Source of the DNA: Peptococcaceae bacterium UBA6116
Lineage (GTDB): Bacteria > Bacillota > Desulfitobacteriia > Desulfitobacteriales > Syntrophobotulaceae
Length of the DNA stretch: 64,000 bases
Reading direction: 5' to 3'
NCBI GenBank assembly: GCA_002423425.1
Contig: DIWC01000049.1
Coordinates: forward strand, 8,961-72,960
Below, piece after piece: positions 26,803 through 35,584 of the stretch. The notes under the pieces were generated by a model that was not told the DNA's origin, ran no database searches, and saw only the letters and a list, made by a program, of their open reading frames with translations. The stretch's first letter is position 1. Every line of letters starts with the position of its first letter. A program made the position numbers and the translations under genes.

Positions 26803-27479
26803 ATGAAGGCGGGAAGTGTCTTTGATATGCTTGGACCGGTCATGGTCGGCCCTTCAAGCTCACATACTGCTGGCGCAGTCAGGCTTGGGTTAATGGCCGG
26901 AAAGATTTTAGGTGCCGGACTCAAAGAAGCCAGCGGTTTTACTCCACGGATCTTTTGCTGAGACCAGCAAAGGGCATGGAACTGATTTGGCGATTATTGC
27001 CGGGCTCTTGGGAATGCAGGCTGATGATGAGAGAATTAAGATTTCTTCCCAAATAGCTGAAGAATCAGGGATAACTATTATTTTTGAAAAAAAATCTTGG
27101 AGACGTTCATCCCAATTCGGTCAAATTTTATTTGACTGGAACCAGGGGAGAAAAAGCCGAGACTGCCGGTTGTTCTATCGGAGGGGGCAGAATAGTTATT
27201 ACCGAAATTAATGAGTTTTCGGTTGAGTTCATGGGCGAATATCCTACCTTGGTGTTACTCTATACTGATTCCCCCGGGATGATAACGGAAATCACCCGGG
27301 TTTTGGCCGGCGTCGGAATAAACATTGCACAGATGAGAGTCTCAAGAGAGGGTAAGGGGCGAAGAGCTTTGGCCGTGATCGAAACTGATGAAATAATTAA
27401 GCAGGAGATTACAAAAGATATTGGAAGGCTATCTAAAATTGAACGGGTGATGTTTATCGAACCGCTGGATCCGAGGTGA
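26803..27479 (+). pseudogene. sdaAB: L-serine dehydratase beta subunit, broken by two frameshifts
   Basis: The reading starts with the normal N-terminus [20 protein letters not shown] in frame from the ATG at 26803. Near 26925-26935 it must shift frame to continue as [20 protein letters not shown]. It shifts again at a run of eight A near 27087-27094 to continue as LGDVHPNSVKFYL and a complete C-terminal ACT domain (LYTDSPGMITEITRVL). Put together, the parts cover the whole subunit of about 220 residues. No single frame gives a working protein. The intact enzyme would convert L-serine to pyruvate and ammonia with SdaAA, which is also damaged next door. Confidence 0.85.
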
Positions 27480-27486
27480 TTGAAAG

Positions 27487-28057
27487 ATGCGTTCTTATCA
27501 GCATATAATTGAGAAAGCATTAGAATTAAATTGCAAAATTAGTGAGATCGTGATTTTAGAGGAGATAATGACGACCGGTGTTCCAAGGGAACAACTGCTG
27601 GAGAGAATGAGACAAAACTATTTAGTAATGCAGGATTCTGTAGATCAGGGAATGACCGGCAGATGGAAGTCGCGCTCAGGACTTGTCGGCGGGGATGCTG
27701 CGTTGCTGGATAATTATGGGCGCAGTGGGAAATCACTTCTTGGAGACCGGATGAATCAGGCTGCAGCAAGGGCTATTGCGGTGGCCGAAGTTAATGCCGG
27801 TATGGGAAGAGACGTTGCTGCTCCTACTGCCGGTTCGTGCGGAGTATTGCCGGCAGTGGTGCTTACTGTCAGAGATCAATTATCAGCCCCGGAAGAAAAG
27901 GTGATCATGTCACTTTTTACTTCCGCTGGATGAAGTAATCGATGCCATGGCTTCCATTGGTAAAAATATGCCTTGTAGTTTAAAAGAAACTGCTCAAGGA
28001 GGATTGGCGGTCACTCCGACGGGAGAAAAGATCAGGAAGTCTTTCTTAGAAACTTAG
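27487..28057 (+). pseudogene. sdaAA: L-serine dehydratase alpha subunit with internal deletion
   Basis: The first 148 residues are normal SdaAA sequence, including GLVGGDAALLDNY and APTAGSCGVLPAVVLTV. At about 27930 the frame ends in SAG followed by TGA. In another frame the extreme C-terminus appears at once: [16 protein letters not shown] and [12 protein letters not shown], stopping at 28055. Some 100 residues between these parts are missing, the part that holds the 4Fe-4S cysteines of the family. The junction is CGCTGGATGAAG. This is a real deletion, not a single-base read error, so the enzyme should be dead. Confidence 0.85.
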
Positions 28058-28106
28058 TAATTAACAGGAATAAATAGTTAAGATATAGGGGCGGTTAGGT
28101 GAGAAC

Positions 28107-30434
28107 GTGCCGGAAATAGAAAATATCGTGAATAGTTTAGTCAAAGCTATGAGGGCTGAAGAAAAGCAAGGCCATATCAATACCGGAGCTATTGGTGGTT
28201 TTAGTTCTTTTTTGCTTGATATTTTGCCAAACTTAAGAGACCGATTGTCCGCTGGTGTTATCGAAGAACTCAGAGTTCTGGCAGCGGATTATTGCCAGTC
28301 AAGCCCTTATAAGAGACAAAAATTATTTGCTGTCCTTAAAGAAAAAATAAATATATTGCAACCTCCTAAGAACTCAGATTTGGCAAGAAACTCTGAGTCA
28401 CAATTAAAATCCGACTTTCCAAAGAATAATAACCTCGCCAAAAATCTGCAGTATCTTAAGGGAGTTGGGCCACAAAGAGCCAAACAGTTTGCCAACATTG
28501 GCATTTCTACTGTAGAAGATCTTCTGAAGTACTTTCCCCGGCGATACGAAATCAGGACAAAACGCAGGATTGACGACTTAAAAGATAATGAATTAGCGAC
28601 GATAACCGGAAAAGTTGTTGGCAGTCAAATAAGCACGGGTAAAATTAAAGTAGTTAAGTTAAATATTGAACAAGACGGCAGAAATATTTATGCTGTATGG
28701 TTCAACCAGATTTATATTCCCAAACAGTTTTCCCAAGGAACAATCGTATCGGTCACCGGTAAAGTTCAATGGAAAAAACAGGTTCCTGAACTTCTGGCAA
28801 CTGAGATTGTCAGGGGCAGTACGGACGGGCTCGAAGAGGAGATAGTACCTGTCTATTCGGAAACGGCCCAACTCAATTCAAAAATTATTCGCGGAATTGT
28901 GAAAAATATTCTACCTCAAGCAGATAAGCATTTCCCGGAAGTTTTACCGGACGGTGAGAGCGGTCTGATGTATCGGCCGCAAGCATATAAAGAAATACAT
29001 CAACCTTCCTCCTTAGAATCAATGAAAAGAGCAAGAGAAAGGTTGGTGATAGAAGAAATCCTATTTCTTCAACTTTCGTTAGCTCTTTTGCGTTTGCCAA
29101 GTAAACCGAAAGAAGGCTTAAGTCTTAATGGCGGCGGCGAATTAGTAAACAGGTTTCTTTCTAATCTTCCTTTTGCGCTGACCAATGCCCAGAAAAGAGT
29201 GATTAATGAAATATCCAGGGATATGTCCGAAAATAAAAAAACAATGACCAGACTGCTTCAGGGCGATGTCGGTTCAGGCAAGACAGTGGTGGCTATGGCG
29301 GTCATTCTACAGGCAGTCGGTTCAGGTTTCCAGGCAGCAATGATGGCACCAACTGAAGTTCTTGCCCAACAGCACTATAAATCGCTGTCTGAAGCTTTTG
29401 AACGGTTGGGGATAAATGTGGTGCTGCTGGCCGGCAGTCAAACAAGAACAGAAAGAGAACTGGTTTTAGGCCGGATAGTCGCGGGAGAAGCACAGGTTGT
29501 AGTGGGGACACATGCTCTGATTCAGGACACTGTCCGCTTTCAAAATTTAGGGATCGTAGTTACCGATGAACAGCACCGCTTTGGTGTAAGGCAGAAGACC
29601 TTGCTTCAGGATAAAGGGAAAAACCCACACGTCTTGGTAATGACGGCAACCCCTATTCCCAGAACTTTGGCCCTAACTCTTTACGGAGATCTTCAGCTCT
29701 CGGTACTGAATGAAATGCCTCCCGGAAGGAAACCGGTAATTACTAAAAAGATTTCCGAGCGCAACCGCCAGAATATGGAAAAATTTCTGGAACGACATAT
29801 TTCCCTGGGCAGACAGGCTTATGTTGTTTGTCCGCTTGTCGAAGAAACTGAAAAATCAGATTTGGTTTCGGCTACAAAAACGGCTGAAGCTTTAAAGGGA
29901 CGTTTCCCGCAAAGCTCAGTCGCCTTATTGCATGGAAGGATGAAAAGCCAAGAAAAAGAGGAGATTATGCAGCGGTTTCGTCAAGGAGAAATCAATATCC
30001 TCGTGACCACTACCGTCGTAGAGGTAGGAGTTGATGTCCCCAATGCATCTATTATGGTAGTTGAGGGAGCGGAGCGTTTTGGACTTGCCCAGCTGCATCA
30101 ATTGCGTGGCAGAGTCGGACGAGGGCAGGAACAATCCTACTGCATACTGATCAGTAATGTCGCCAATAGTGCCAGGTTCAACATTCTTTGTCAAACCGAA
30201 GACGGCTTTAAGATTGCCGAAGAAGACCTCAAGATTCGGGGCCCGGGAGAGTTGCTGGGTTTGCGTCAGCACGGAGTCCCGGAATTAAGACTTACCGATC
30301 TGGGTAAGGACGGTGTTCTGGTGGAAGAGGCTTATAATATTCTTAAAAAAACGTTAGCTGATCCCCAAAAATATGAACTGTTATACCAAGAGGTTAACAG
30401 GCTTTATTCAAGGGGAAAAGCTGGGGTTAACTGA
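28107..30434 (+). CDS. recG: ATP-dependent DNA helicase RecG
   Basis: RecG remodels stalled replication forks and branched recombination intermediates. After an N-terminal extension of about 100 residues, common in this group, come the wedge/OB domain (from about 110), Walker A GDVGSGKTVVAM near 386, the DEQH box (TDEQHRFGVRQ, near 487) and C-terminal helicase motifs VVEVGVDVPNA and QLRGRVGRG. Length is 775 aa. A GTG start is used. In most Firmicutes rsmD and coaD follow recG; here 5.5 kb of other genes intervene. Confidence 0.95.
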   Translation: MPEIENIVNSLVKAMRAEEKQGHINTGAIGGFSSFLLDILPNLRDRLSAGVIEELRVLAADYCQSSPYKRQKLFAVLKEKINILQPPKNSDLARNSESQLKSDFPKNNNLAKNLQYLKGVGPQRAKQFANIGISTVEDLLKYFPRRYEIRTKRRIDDLKDNELATITGKVVGSQISTGKIKVVKLNIEQDGRNIYAVWFNQIYIPKQFSQGTIVSVTGKVQWKKQVPELLATEIVRGSTDGLEEEIVPVYSETAQLNSKIIRGIVKNILPQADKHFPEVLPDGESGLMYRPQAYKEIHQPSSLESMKRARERLVIEEILFLQLSLALLRLPSKPKEGLSLNGGGELVNRFLSNLPFALTNAQKRVINEISRDMSENKKTMTRLLQGDVGSGKTVVAMAVILQAVGSGFQAAMMAPTEVLAQQHYKSLSEAFERLGINVVLLAGSQTRTERELVLGRIVAGEAQVVVGTHALIQDTVRFQNLGIVVTDEQHRFGVRQKTLLQDKGKNPHVLVMTATPIPRTLALTLYGDLQLSVLNEMPPGRKPVITKKISERNRQNMEKFLERHISLGRQAYVVCPLVEETEKSDLVSATKTAEALKGRFPQSSVALLHGRMKSQEKEEIMQRFRQGEINILVTTTVVEVGVDVPNASIMVVEGAERFGLAQLHQLRGRVGRGQEQSYCILISNVANSARFNILCQTEDGFKIAEEDLKIRGPGELLGLRQHGVPELRLTDLGKDGVLVEEAYNILKKTLADPQKYELLYQEVNRLYSRGKAGVN

Positions 30435-30593
30435 TTTTAGCGTAAAGTATTTTTACACTTTTATTTTTTTATATAATTATCCCCCTGCCCAGGATAGAAA
30501 ATAGCTTTCTGAAAAATTATAATTGTTTATAGAAAGCAACAGCTGAAGTTTTCTCTGTATTATTTAATATATTTCCGAAAGGGCGGATAAAAA

Positions 30594-31595
30594 TTGCATA
30601 TTCCGGATAATTACTTAAGTCCGACAACGTGTGCAGTGATGGGCGCTGCCATGATTCCGGTATGGTCGGTAGCTATAAAAAAGGTTAAAGACGAAATAAC
30701 TAAAGTTAAAATGCCATTGCTTGGCATAGGGGCCTCATTCTCATTTCTGATGATGATGTTTAATATTCCTCTTCCCGGAGGTACGACTGGGCATGCTGTA
30801 GGGGGAACATTGCTGGCGATTCTTTTAGGGCCTTTTTCCGCTTGCATTTCAGTATCTATTGCCTTGTTAATCCAGGCTTTGTTTTTCGGCGATGGGGGAA
30901 TACTGGCCTTTGGAGCAAATTGTTTTAATATGGCCTTTGTCTTACCTTTCCTTGGCTATTTTATTTACAAGTTTATTAAAGACAGGGTTAAAACGGAGAA
31001 GGGAGAATATGTAGGAATAATCGCCGGCTCCTATCTGGGTATAAATTTTGCGGCTTTGGTTGCGGCTATCGAATTTGGTATCCAACCGCTGCTTTTTACC
31101 AACGCTGCGGGGCAACCTCTTTACTGTCCATATCCATTGGCGGTGTCAATACCGGCCATGACGATTCCTCATCTCCTGGTCGCAGGCGTTATGGAAGCAA
31201 TCTTCACAGTTGCTATTTTTGCCTTTATTAAAAAGGTTTCACCGGGAATAATATATGAAGGGGCCAAACAAAAAGTAAAACTTGTCTATGGCCTGATTGT
31301 CGCTTTAATTTGTTTGACCCCGCTTGGACTTCTGGCTACGGGAACGGCGTGGGGCGAATGGGGAGCGGATGAAATAACAAATGTGGCATCCAGCGGTCAA
31401 GTCTTAGGCTATGTTCCGCAAGGAATGGCAAATGGATTTAACTTTGAGGCAATTATGCCTGACTATTCGGTTCATGGGTTGCCGGCGGTGGCGGGGTATA
31501 TTTTATCGGCAATTGCCGGGGTGGCGATTATGGTTATATTGTTTAAAATTATCAGTAACTTCAAGAAAGACAAGACTGGGGACATTACAAGATAA
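30594..31595 (+). CDS. cbiM: Cobalt/nickel ECF transporter substrate-binding membrane protein (CbiM/NikM with CbiN-like end)
   Basis: CbiM is the metal-specific component of the CbiMNQO/NikMNQO importers. It starts MHIPDNYLSP; residues Met1 to His2 bind the metal in this family, so the TTG at 30594 with GAAAGGGCGG upstream must be the true start. Six to seven membrane segments carry MPLPGGTTGHAVGGTL-like sequence and GANCFNMAFVLP. The last 100 residues add another membrane segment pair with PDYSVHGLPAVAGYILS, the position of CbiN/NikN, so the M and N parts look fused (333 aa). Whether cobalt or nickel is carried cannot be decided here. No cobalamin riboswitch is visible in the 159 bases upstream. 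Confidence 0.87.
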   Translation: MHIPDNYLSPTTCAVMGAAMIPVWSVAIKKVKDEITKVKMPLLGIGASFSFLMMMFNIPLPGGTTGHAVGGTLLAILLGPFSACISVSIALLIQALFFGDGGILAFGANCFNMAFVLPFLGYFIYKFIKDRVKTEKGEYVGIIAGSYLGINFAALVAAIEFGIQPLLFTNAAGQPLYCPYPLAVSIPAMTIPHLLVAGVMEAIFTVAIFAFIKKVSPGIIYEGAKQKVKLVYGLIVALICLTPLGLLATGTAWGEWGADEITNVASSGQVLGYVPQGMANGFNFEAIMPDYSVHGLPAVAGYILSAIAGVAIMVILFKIISNFKKDKTGDITR

Positions 31596-31599
31596 ACAT

Positions 31600-32412
31600 A
31601 TGGAAAAGCAGCATGGTATTCCTGAATGGTTGATAAAAGATGAAAACTATGTACCACAAGCGGATAAGGATACTTTTATTAATAAGAGTATCCTGTCTTT
31701 ATTAAGCGTTCTTGCCCGGATAAGAAAACAAAGCGGCGACCATCAAGATAAATTTCAGGTAAATGCTGCTTTTAAGGTTTTCTTTACTTTGATGCTGGTA
31801 ACTTTGGTATCAATCTCCACAAATTTTATATTTGTGATCGTGATCAATGTCTATTTACTGGTAATTCTGAGTGTGATGCCGGCGCAGGAAATCGTGAAAA
31901 TTCTGAGGACAAGTTTTCTTGTTGCTGTTTTTACGTTTGTTATCCTTTTGCCTGCAGTTTTTTGGGGCAATGGATATAGCAGTATCATGATTGTTTCTAA
32001 AGTATTTGCAACCGTCACGGCGGTAAACATTCTTTCCTACTCGTCAAAATGGAATTCTATTACGAGTGTCTTGAAAAGATTTTTTCTGCCCGATACCTTT
32101 ATTCTTGTTTTGGATATTACGCTTAAATATATTGTGATGTTGGGTGAATTTTCTTTGGATATGTTATTTTCGCTGAAGTTGAGGTCTGTCGGTAATAATA
32201 AAAGCAAATACACATCCTTATCCGGGATAGCGGGAACAATGTTTATTAAATCGAAAGAAATGGCGGACGATATGTATGCGGCGATGGAATGCAGAGGTTT
32301 TACAGGAGAATACCGTATTAATAATCAATTAAAATTGAAGTTTGCAGACTTTATCTATATAACGATTAATGCCGGAATTATATTTATTTTTGTTTATTAT
32401 GGAAGGATTTAG
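31600..32412 (+). CDS. cbiQ: ECF transporter transmembrane T component (CbiQ)
   Basis: CbiQ couples the ATPase to the substrate-binding protein. The 270-residue protein has about five membrane segments and the coupling-helix motif AMECRGFTGEY near the C-terminus, whose Ala-x-x-x-Arg-Gly contacts the ATPase. I start it at the ATG at 31600, five bases after the cbiM stop. A longer in-frame reading from 31411 would overlap the whole cbiM C-terminus and has no support. Confidence 0.85.
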   Translation: MEKQHGIPEWLIKDENYVPQADKDTFINKSILSLLSVLARIRKQSGDHQDKFQVNAAFKVFFTLMLVTLVSISTNFIFVIVINVYLLVILSVMPAQEIVKILRTSFLVAVFTFVILLPAVFWGNGYSSIMIVSKVFATVTAVNILSYSSKWNSITSVLKRFFLPDTFILVLDITLKYIVMLGEFSLDMLFSLKLRSVGNNKSKYTSLSGIAGTMFIKSKEMADDMYAAMECRGFTGEYRINNQLKLKFADFIYITINAGIIFIFVYYGRI

Positions 32413-32413
32413 A

Positions 32414-33229
32414 ATGATTGAGCTCAAAGAAGTTTATTATTCCTATTCAGGTATCAATGCCTTAAGAAACATAAATCTGCAAATTGAAGAAGGTGAAGCC
32501 GTAACCTTAATGGGACCTAACGGAAGCGGAAAATCTACCTTGCTTAAAATAATTAATGGAATTGTGTCCCCTGATAGCGGAGTATACAGATTCAATAACG
32601 AAGAAATAACGTCGAAAAAGCTCCAGAAGCCCGAATTCTCCAAGCTTTTTCACCAAAAGATAGGGTTCGTTTTCCAAAACTCTGATACTCAGCTTTTCTG
32701 CGCCAATGTTTTTGATGAAGTTGCCTTTGGGCCCAGACAGATGGGAAGGAAAGAAAGCGAAGTTGAGAAAAGAGTAAATGACTGTTTGGAGTTACTAAAT
32801 ATCCGGGATTTTAAATCCAGGCAGCCCTACCATTTAAGCGGAGGAGAAAAACGCAAGGTAGCAATTGCTTGTGTTTTGGCACTGAATCCTGAAGTTCTTG
32901 TACTGGACGAGCCGATGAATGGTCTTGATCCAAGAACACAAAGATGGCTTGTAGAGTTTCTAGTTGGACTCAGCAAGGCAGGGAAAACATTAATTTCATC
33001 TACGCATAATCTTGAGCTGGTACATGAGATTTCCAACAGGGCAATTTTGTTTGACGAGAACCATACTGTGGTTGCTGACAGACCGACAGAAAGACTGCTT
33101 GAGGACATTGACCTGCTGAAAAGGGTCAATCTGGTGGATGAATATTATCATCAGCATGAAGGGAATGAACATAGACATTTTCATGACCACAGATTTATCC
33201 ATCATCATAATGAAACAGAATACCAGTAA
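32414..33229 (+). CDS. cbiO: ECF transporter ATPase (CbiO) with histidine-rich tail
   Basis: The ABC ATPase domain has Walker A GPNGSGKSTLLK (about 34-45), Q-loop VFQNSDTQLF, signature LSGGEKRK (from about 141) and Walker B VLVLDEP. It energises CbiM-CbiQ. The last 28 residues hold nine histidines (YYHQHEGNEHRHFHDHRF, then HHH), likely a metal-binding or storage tail, which supports a nickel or cobalt substrate. The ATG at 32414 follows GGAAGGA, one base after the cbiQ stop; longer readings lie within cbiQ. Length is 271 aa. Confidence 0.9.
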   Translation: MIELKEVYYSYSGINALRNINLQIEEGEAVTLMGPNGSGKSTLLKIINGIVSPDSGVYRFNNEEITSKKLQKPEFSKLFHQKIGFVFQNSDTQLFCANVFDEVAFGPRQMGRKESEVEKRVNDCLELLNIRDFKSRQPYHLSGGEKRKVAIACVLALNPEVLVLDEPMNGLDPRTQRWLVEFLVGLSKAGKTLISSTHNLELVHEISNRAILFDENHTVVADRPTERLLEDIDLLKRVNLVDEYYHQHEGNEHRHFHDHRFIHHHNETEYQ

Positions 33230-33294
33230 TTTACTGGTATTTTTCTTTAACAAAGGTTGATACTATTGCTAGATATCGACAAGGAGGTATCATC

Positions 33295-33408
33295 ATGGTT
33301 AAGAAAAATGCCGATAAGATGAAAGAGATAGAAAATGTAAAGTATGAAGTAGCCCAGGAAATGGGTTTACCGCAGGATAAGAAGAAAAAAGAAAAGAAGA
33401 TGGATTAG
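33295..33408 (+). CDS. 37-aa lysine-rich peptide resembling a small acid-soluble spore protein
   Basis: A strong AAGGAGG eight bases before an ATG opens a 37-codon frame. It contains KYEVAQEMGL (residues 16-25), close to the KYEIAQEFG-type segment of alpha/beta SASPs that the spore protease GPR cleaves after Glu. A lysine-rich end (KKKKEKKMD) follows and the second conserved SASP block (GSVGGxM) is absent. The spore protease gene gpr lies 1.2 kb downstream on the other strand. A terminator follows. I consider it a real small gene; the SASP assignment is tentative. It could be a shortened SASP or an unrelated basic peptide. Confidence 0.55.
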   Translation: MVKKNADKMKEIENVKYEVAQEMGLPQDKKKKEKKMD

Positions 33409-33443
33409 AACGGTAAGTAGGGGGCTGTAACTAAACTCAGCCC

Positions 33444-33475
33444 AGACGTCTCATAATGAGGCGTCTTTTCTCTTT
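33444..33475 (+). terminator. Rho-independent terminator
   Basis: AGACGTCTCA and TGAGGCGTCT (one G-T pair) form a 10-bp stem with a TAA loop, followed by a T-rich tract. It closes the cbiMQO-SASP-like unit. Confidence 0.75.
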
Positions 33476-33603
33476 CTCTAGGGTAGTAGCCTTGCTCAGA
33501 ATATTCCGCCAGCCCGTTTACGCAGCTATGAACAAGAACTCATAGCTAACACTCCAAAACCTCCGGGCATACTGCAAGTGAACCCTTGGCGTGTCTAAAC
33601 GTT

Positions 33604-33821
33604 AGGCAACAATATTTGAAGAAAGCAAGAATCACGTAACTGTTGATGGATTTACAGCTAACCTAATTGTCCTTAGGTTTAATCTTTATTTCATCTAAAA
33701 ATTGGTTACCTAATTTTATGTATTTTCGTCCAATGGGGTTTGCTGATAAGGAATACTTCCTGTGAATCCCCATTATTTGTAATACTTATAAGGAATCTGT
33801 TGACTAATATCCAGAGGTATC
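33604..33821. other. AT-rich stretch without a supportable gene
   Basis: Together with 33476-33578 this leaves about 350 bases without an intact gene. A 15-codon fragment starting MYFRPMGFADKEYFL (33719) is cut by a stop and protein-like sequence resumes in other frames, suggesting eroded coding DNA. Confidence 0.3.
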
Positions 33822-34330
33822 TTGGTAAAAGAGAGTAACCTGTTAGTTTTGCAGATCCAATTCGAGATAAAAACTTTTGGGGTACCCTCAGATTTAGCAA
33901 AAGGTTGGAGTAAAGAACTATATCTTATTAGCTGTAATGCAGGATTGATTCATAGAAAGGTACTGAAAAATAATATGAGTGCAGAACATAGTAATATTGA
34001 TCATTTTCTATTATATTTTTTCATCATGCTTACAAACGTACAAGGCGATGGCAATAACGGTAATATAGATAATCGTGATATACGCTATACATTAGAGTAT
34101 GGCAAGGTAATTTTTGATAAAGAGGAACAATATAATATTATTTCGGAGTTTATAACTGGTTTATATAAAGCTTGGCAAGAATTAGAATCAACGAATTTAG
34201 AATTGTATATAATACATTAAGTGATGATTTCATTTGCAATGATAACCGAAAGTATTTTCATCTAAATTTTACAGGTAATCCCATAAAAATGGCAGATAAA
34301 TATAAGGTTAAGTATTTAAAAGAAAAATAG
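33822..34330 (+). pseudogene. Unknown protein gene with probable frameshift
   Basis: From a TTG at 33822 (AGAGGT upstream) an open frame of 132 codons runs to 34220, with AT-rich, helical, acidic sequence such as GKVIFDKEEQYNIISEFI. I do not recognise it. Near 34180-34190 a second frame opens that looks like its natural continuation (EFRIVYNTLSDDFICND, ending DKYKVKYLKEK at 34330), so one small insertion or deletion may have broken the gene. The joined product would be about 170 residues with alternating helix and strand character. It is bracketed by inverted repeats. It could also be two unrelated frames. Confidence 0.35.
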
Positions 34331-34537
34331 TACTTAATAAAAGGTTTTGTTAGACTCTCTTCGTATTACATGCATATAACACAAAAAAGCCGGAAGTTAT
34401 AATGAGAACTTTCAATTCTCCAAACATTACATAATCTTTCGGTTTTCTTCAAAGATTGTAGCCTTGTACAGATGCAGAGCGAGCAAGGGCTAGCGTTAAG
34501 CAAATGGGAATCCGCAACGTTAAGACATGCCAAGGGT

Positions 34538-34568
34538 TAACGGCCACGGATGGCCTAATGCGTGAAGG
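34538..34568 (-). repeat. Dispersed palindromic repeat, copy B
   Basis: On the reverse strand this 31-base stretch matches the copy before rbgA (57184-57214) with a single mismatch; the shared parts include CCTTCACGCATTAGGCCATC and TGGCCGTTA. It lies between the unknown gene and the 3' end of gpr. Confidence 0.75.
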
Positions 34569-34588
34569 CTAAAAAAGAAAAGATTTCT

Positions 34589-35575
34589 TTACTGTAAGTA
34601 GGTCTCAAAATTACTTTCTGAAATTCCCGGATGAACGCTCAAATTAATCGCACTGGCAATAATTCTGGAACTATGATCGATTAGCTCATCAACTTCCTTG
34701 GGAGTAACCATTAGCGTATCTTGAAAAGGCGAGAGAGCTTTTTTCATTACTCCCAGTAAAACGTCCTCATTTTCTTCGTTGTATATTTTTGCTAAGGAAG
34801 GTTCTGCTTCCATTTGACCAAATAATTCTTCCATAGTTTTATGGGCAATCACAGCTGCGTTGACTACGGTTGGAACTCCGATAGCAATTACTTTACAGCC
34901 TAGAGTCTCTTCTGTCAGCGCTTTACGATGGTTTCCAATACCCGAGCCTGGATTGATGCCGGTATCCGCCAATTGGATGGTTGTTCCGATCCTTTCCAGT
35001 GCACCGGCAGCTAAGGCATCAATTGCAATCACATAATCTGGTTTGACGTGTTCTACCAGACCATGGATTACTTCCGCCGTTTCAATTCCCGTAAGTCCTA
35101 GAACACCGGGAGAAATAGCTGAGACTTTACGCATCTTGCCTTGCATTTCCTCAGGTGTATAATAGAAAAGATGGCGGGTTACCATGATTTTTTCGACAAC
35201 CTTTGGACCGAGCGCATCCGGAGTCGCATGCCAATTCCCTAAACCAACAATTAGGATACTGGAATCTTCTTGAAACTGAAACAACTTCGCTAAATGTCCG
35301 GCTAAGACTTTCGCCAGTTCTTTATGTTGTTGGAGGTCATTATTTTTTATATACGGAGCATCGATTGTAATGTAATTGCCTTTAGGCCGCCCAAGTTCTT
35401 TTTCTCCTCTTTTATTGGTTATGGTAATGGTAGTCACCGTGGTTGACCCAAGCACTTCTTTATTCATTATAACTCCGGAGACTTCTTTGCCGGTTTCTCC
35501 CCGTAGGAGATCATGAGCTTCTACTGCAAGATCAAGATAGATATTCATTTTTTTCAAAAAGTTTGATTTCTTCAT
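34589..35575 (-). CDS. gpr: GPR germination protease (spore endopeptidase)
   Basis: GPR is made in the forespore as a zymogen and degrades small acid-soluble spore proteins at germination. The 328-residue protein has the family N-terminus (NIYLDLAVEAHDLL after a short propeptide-like segment), then VGLGNWHATPDALGPKV, the conserved block ISPGVLGLTGIETAEV, AIDALAAGALERIGTTIQL and TDTGINPGSGIGNHRK-like sequence (ADTGINPGSGIGNHRK). Its ATG at 35575 is preceded by TAGGAG, which is the edge of a dispersed repeat. It lies alone on the reverse strand, inside the recG-rsmD insertion. Confidence 0.94.
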   Translation of the reverse strand: MKKSNFLKKMNIYLDLAVEAHDLLRGETGKEVSGVIMNKEVLGSTTVTTITITNKRGEKELGRPKGNYITIDAPYIKNNDLQQHKELAKVLAGHLAKLFQFQEDSSILIVGLGNWHATPDALGPKVVEKIMVTRHLFYYTPEEMQGKMRKVSAISPGVLGLTGIETAEVIHGLVEHVKPDYVIAIDALAAGALERIGTTIQLADTGINPGSGIGNHRKALTEETLGCKVIAIGVPTVVNAAVIAHKTMEELFGQMEAEPSLAKIYNEENEDVLLGVMKKALSPFQDTLMVTPKEVDELIDHSSRIIASAINLSVHPGISESNFETYLQ

Positions 35576-35584
35576 ACTAAATAA

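Larger units (their letters stand above)
33579..34540. repeat. Inverted 25-base repeats bounding a 0.9-kb AT-rich segment
   Basis: The left arm (33579-33603) and the right arm (34516-34540, reversed) match at 22 of 25 positions; the shared core is AACCCTTGGC, TGTCT and AACGTT. Between them lie the broken unknown gene and noncoding AT-rich DNA. The right arm runs into a copy of the dispersed repeat family at 34538. No transposase is visible. It could be a decayed mobile unit or a gene bracketed by two copies of the same repeat family. Confidence 0.5.

Noticed and set aside
31411..31599. Longer N-terminus for cbiQ
   Set aside because: It would lie wholly inside cbiM in another frame; the ATG at 31600 directly after the cbiM stop matches the family start.
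33706..33900. 64-codon reverse frame over the start of the unknown gene
   Set aside because: No start signal and no family resemblance; it is antisense to the better-supported forward frame.
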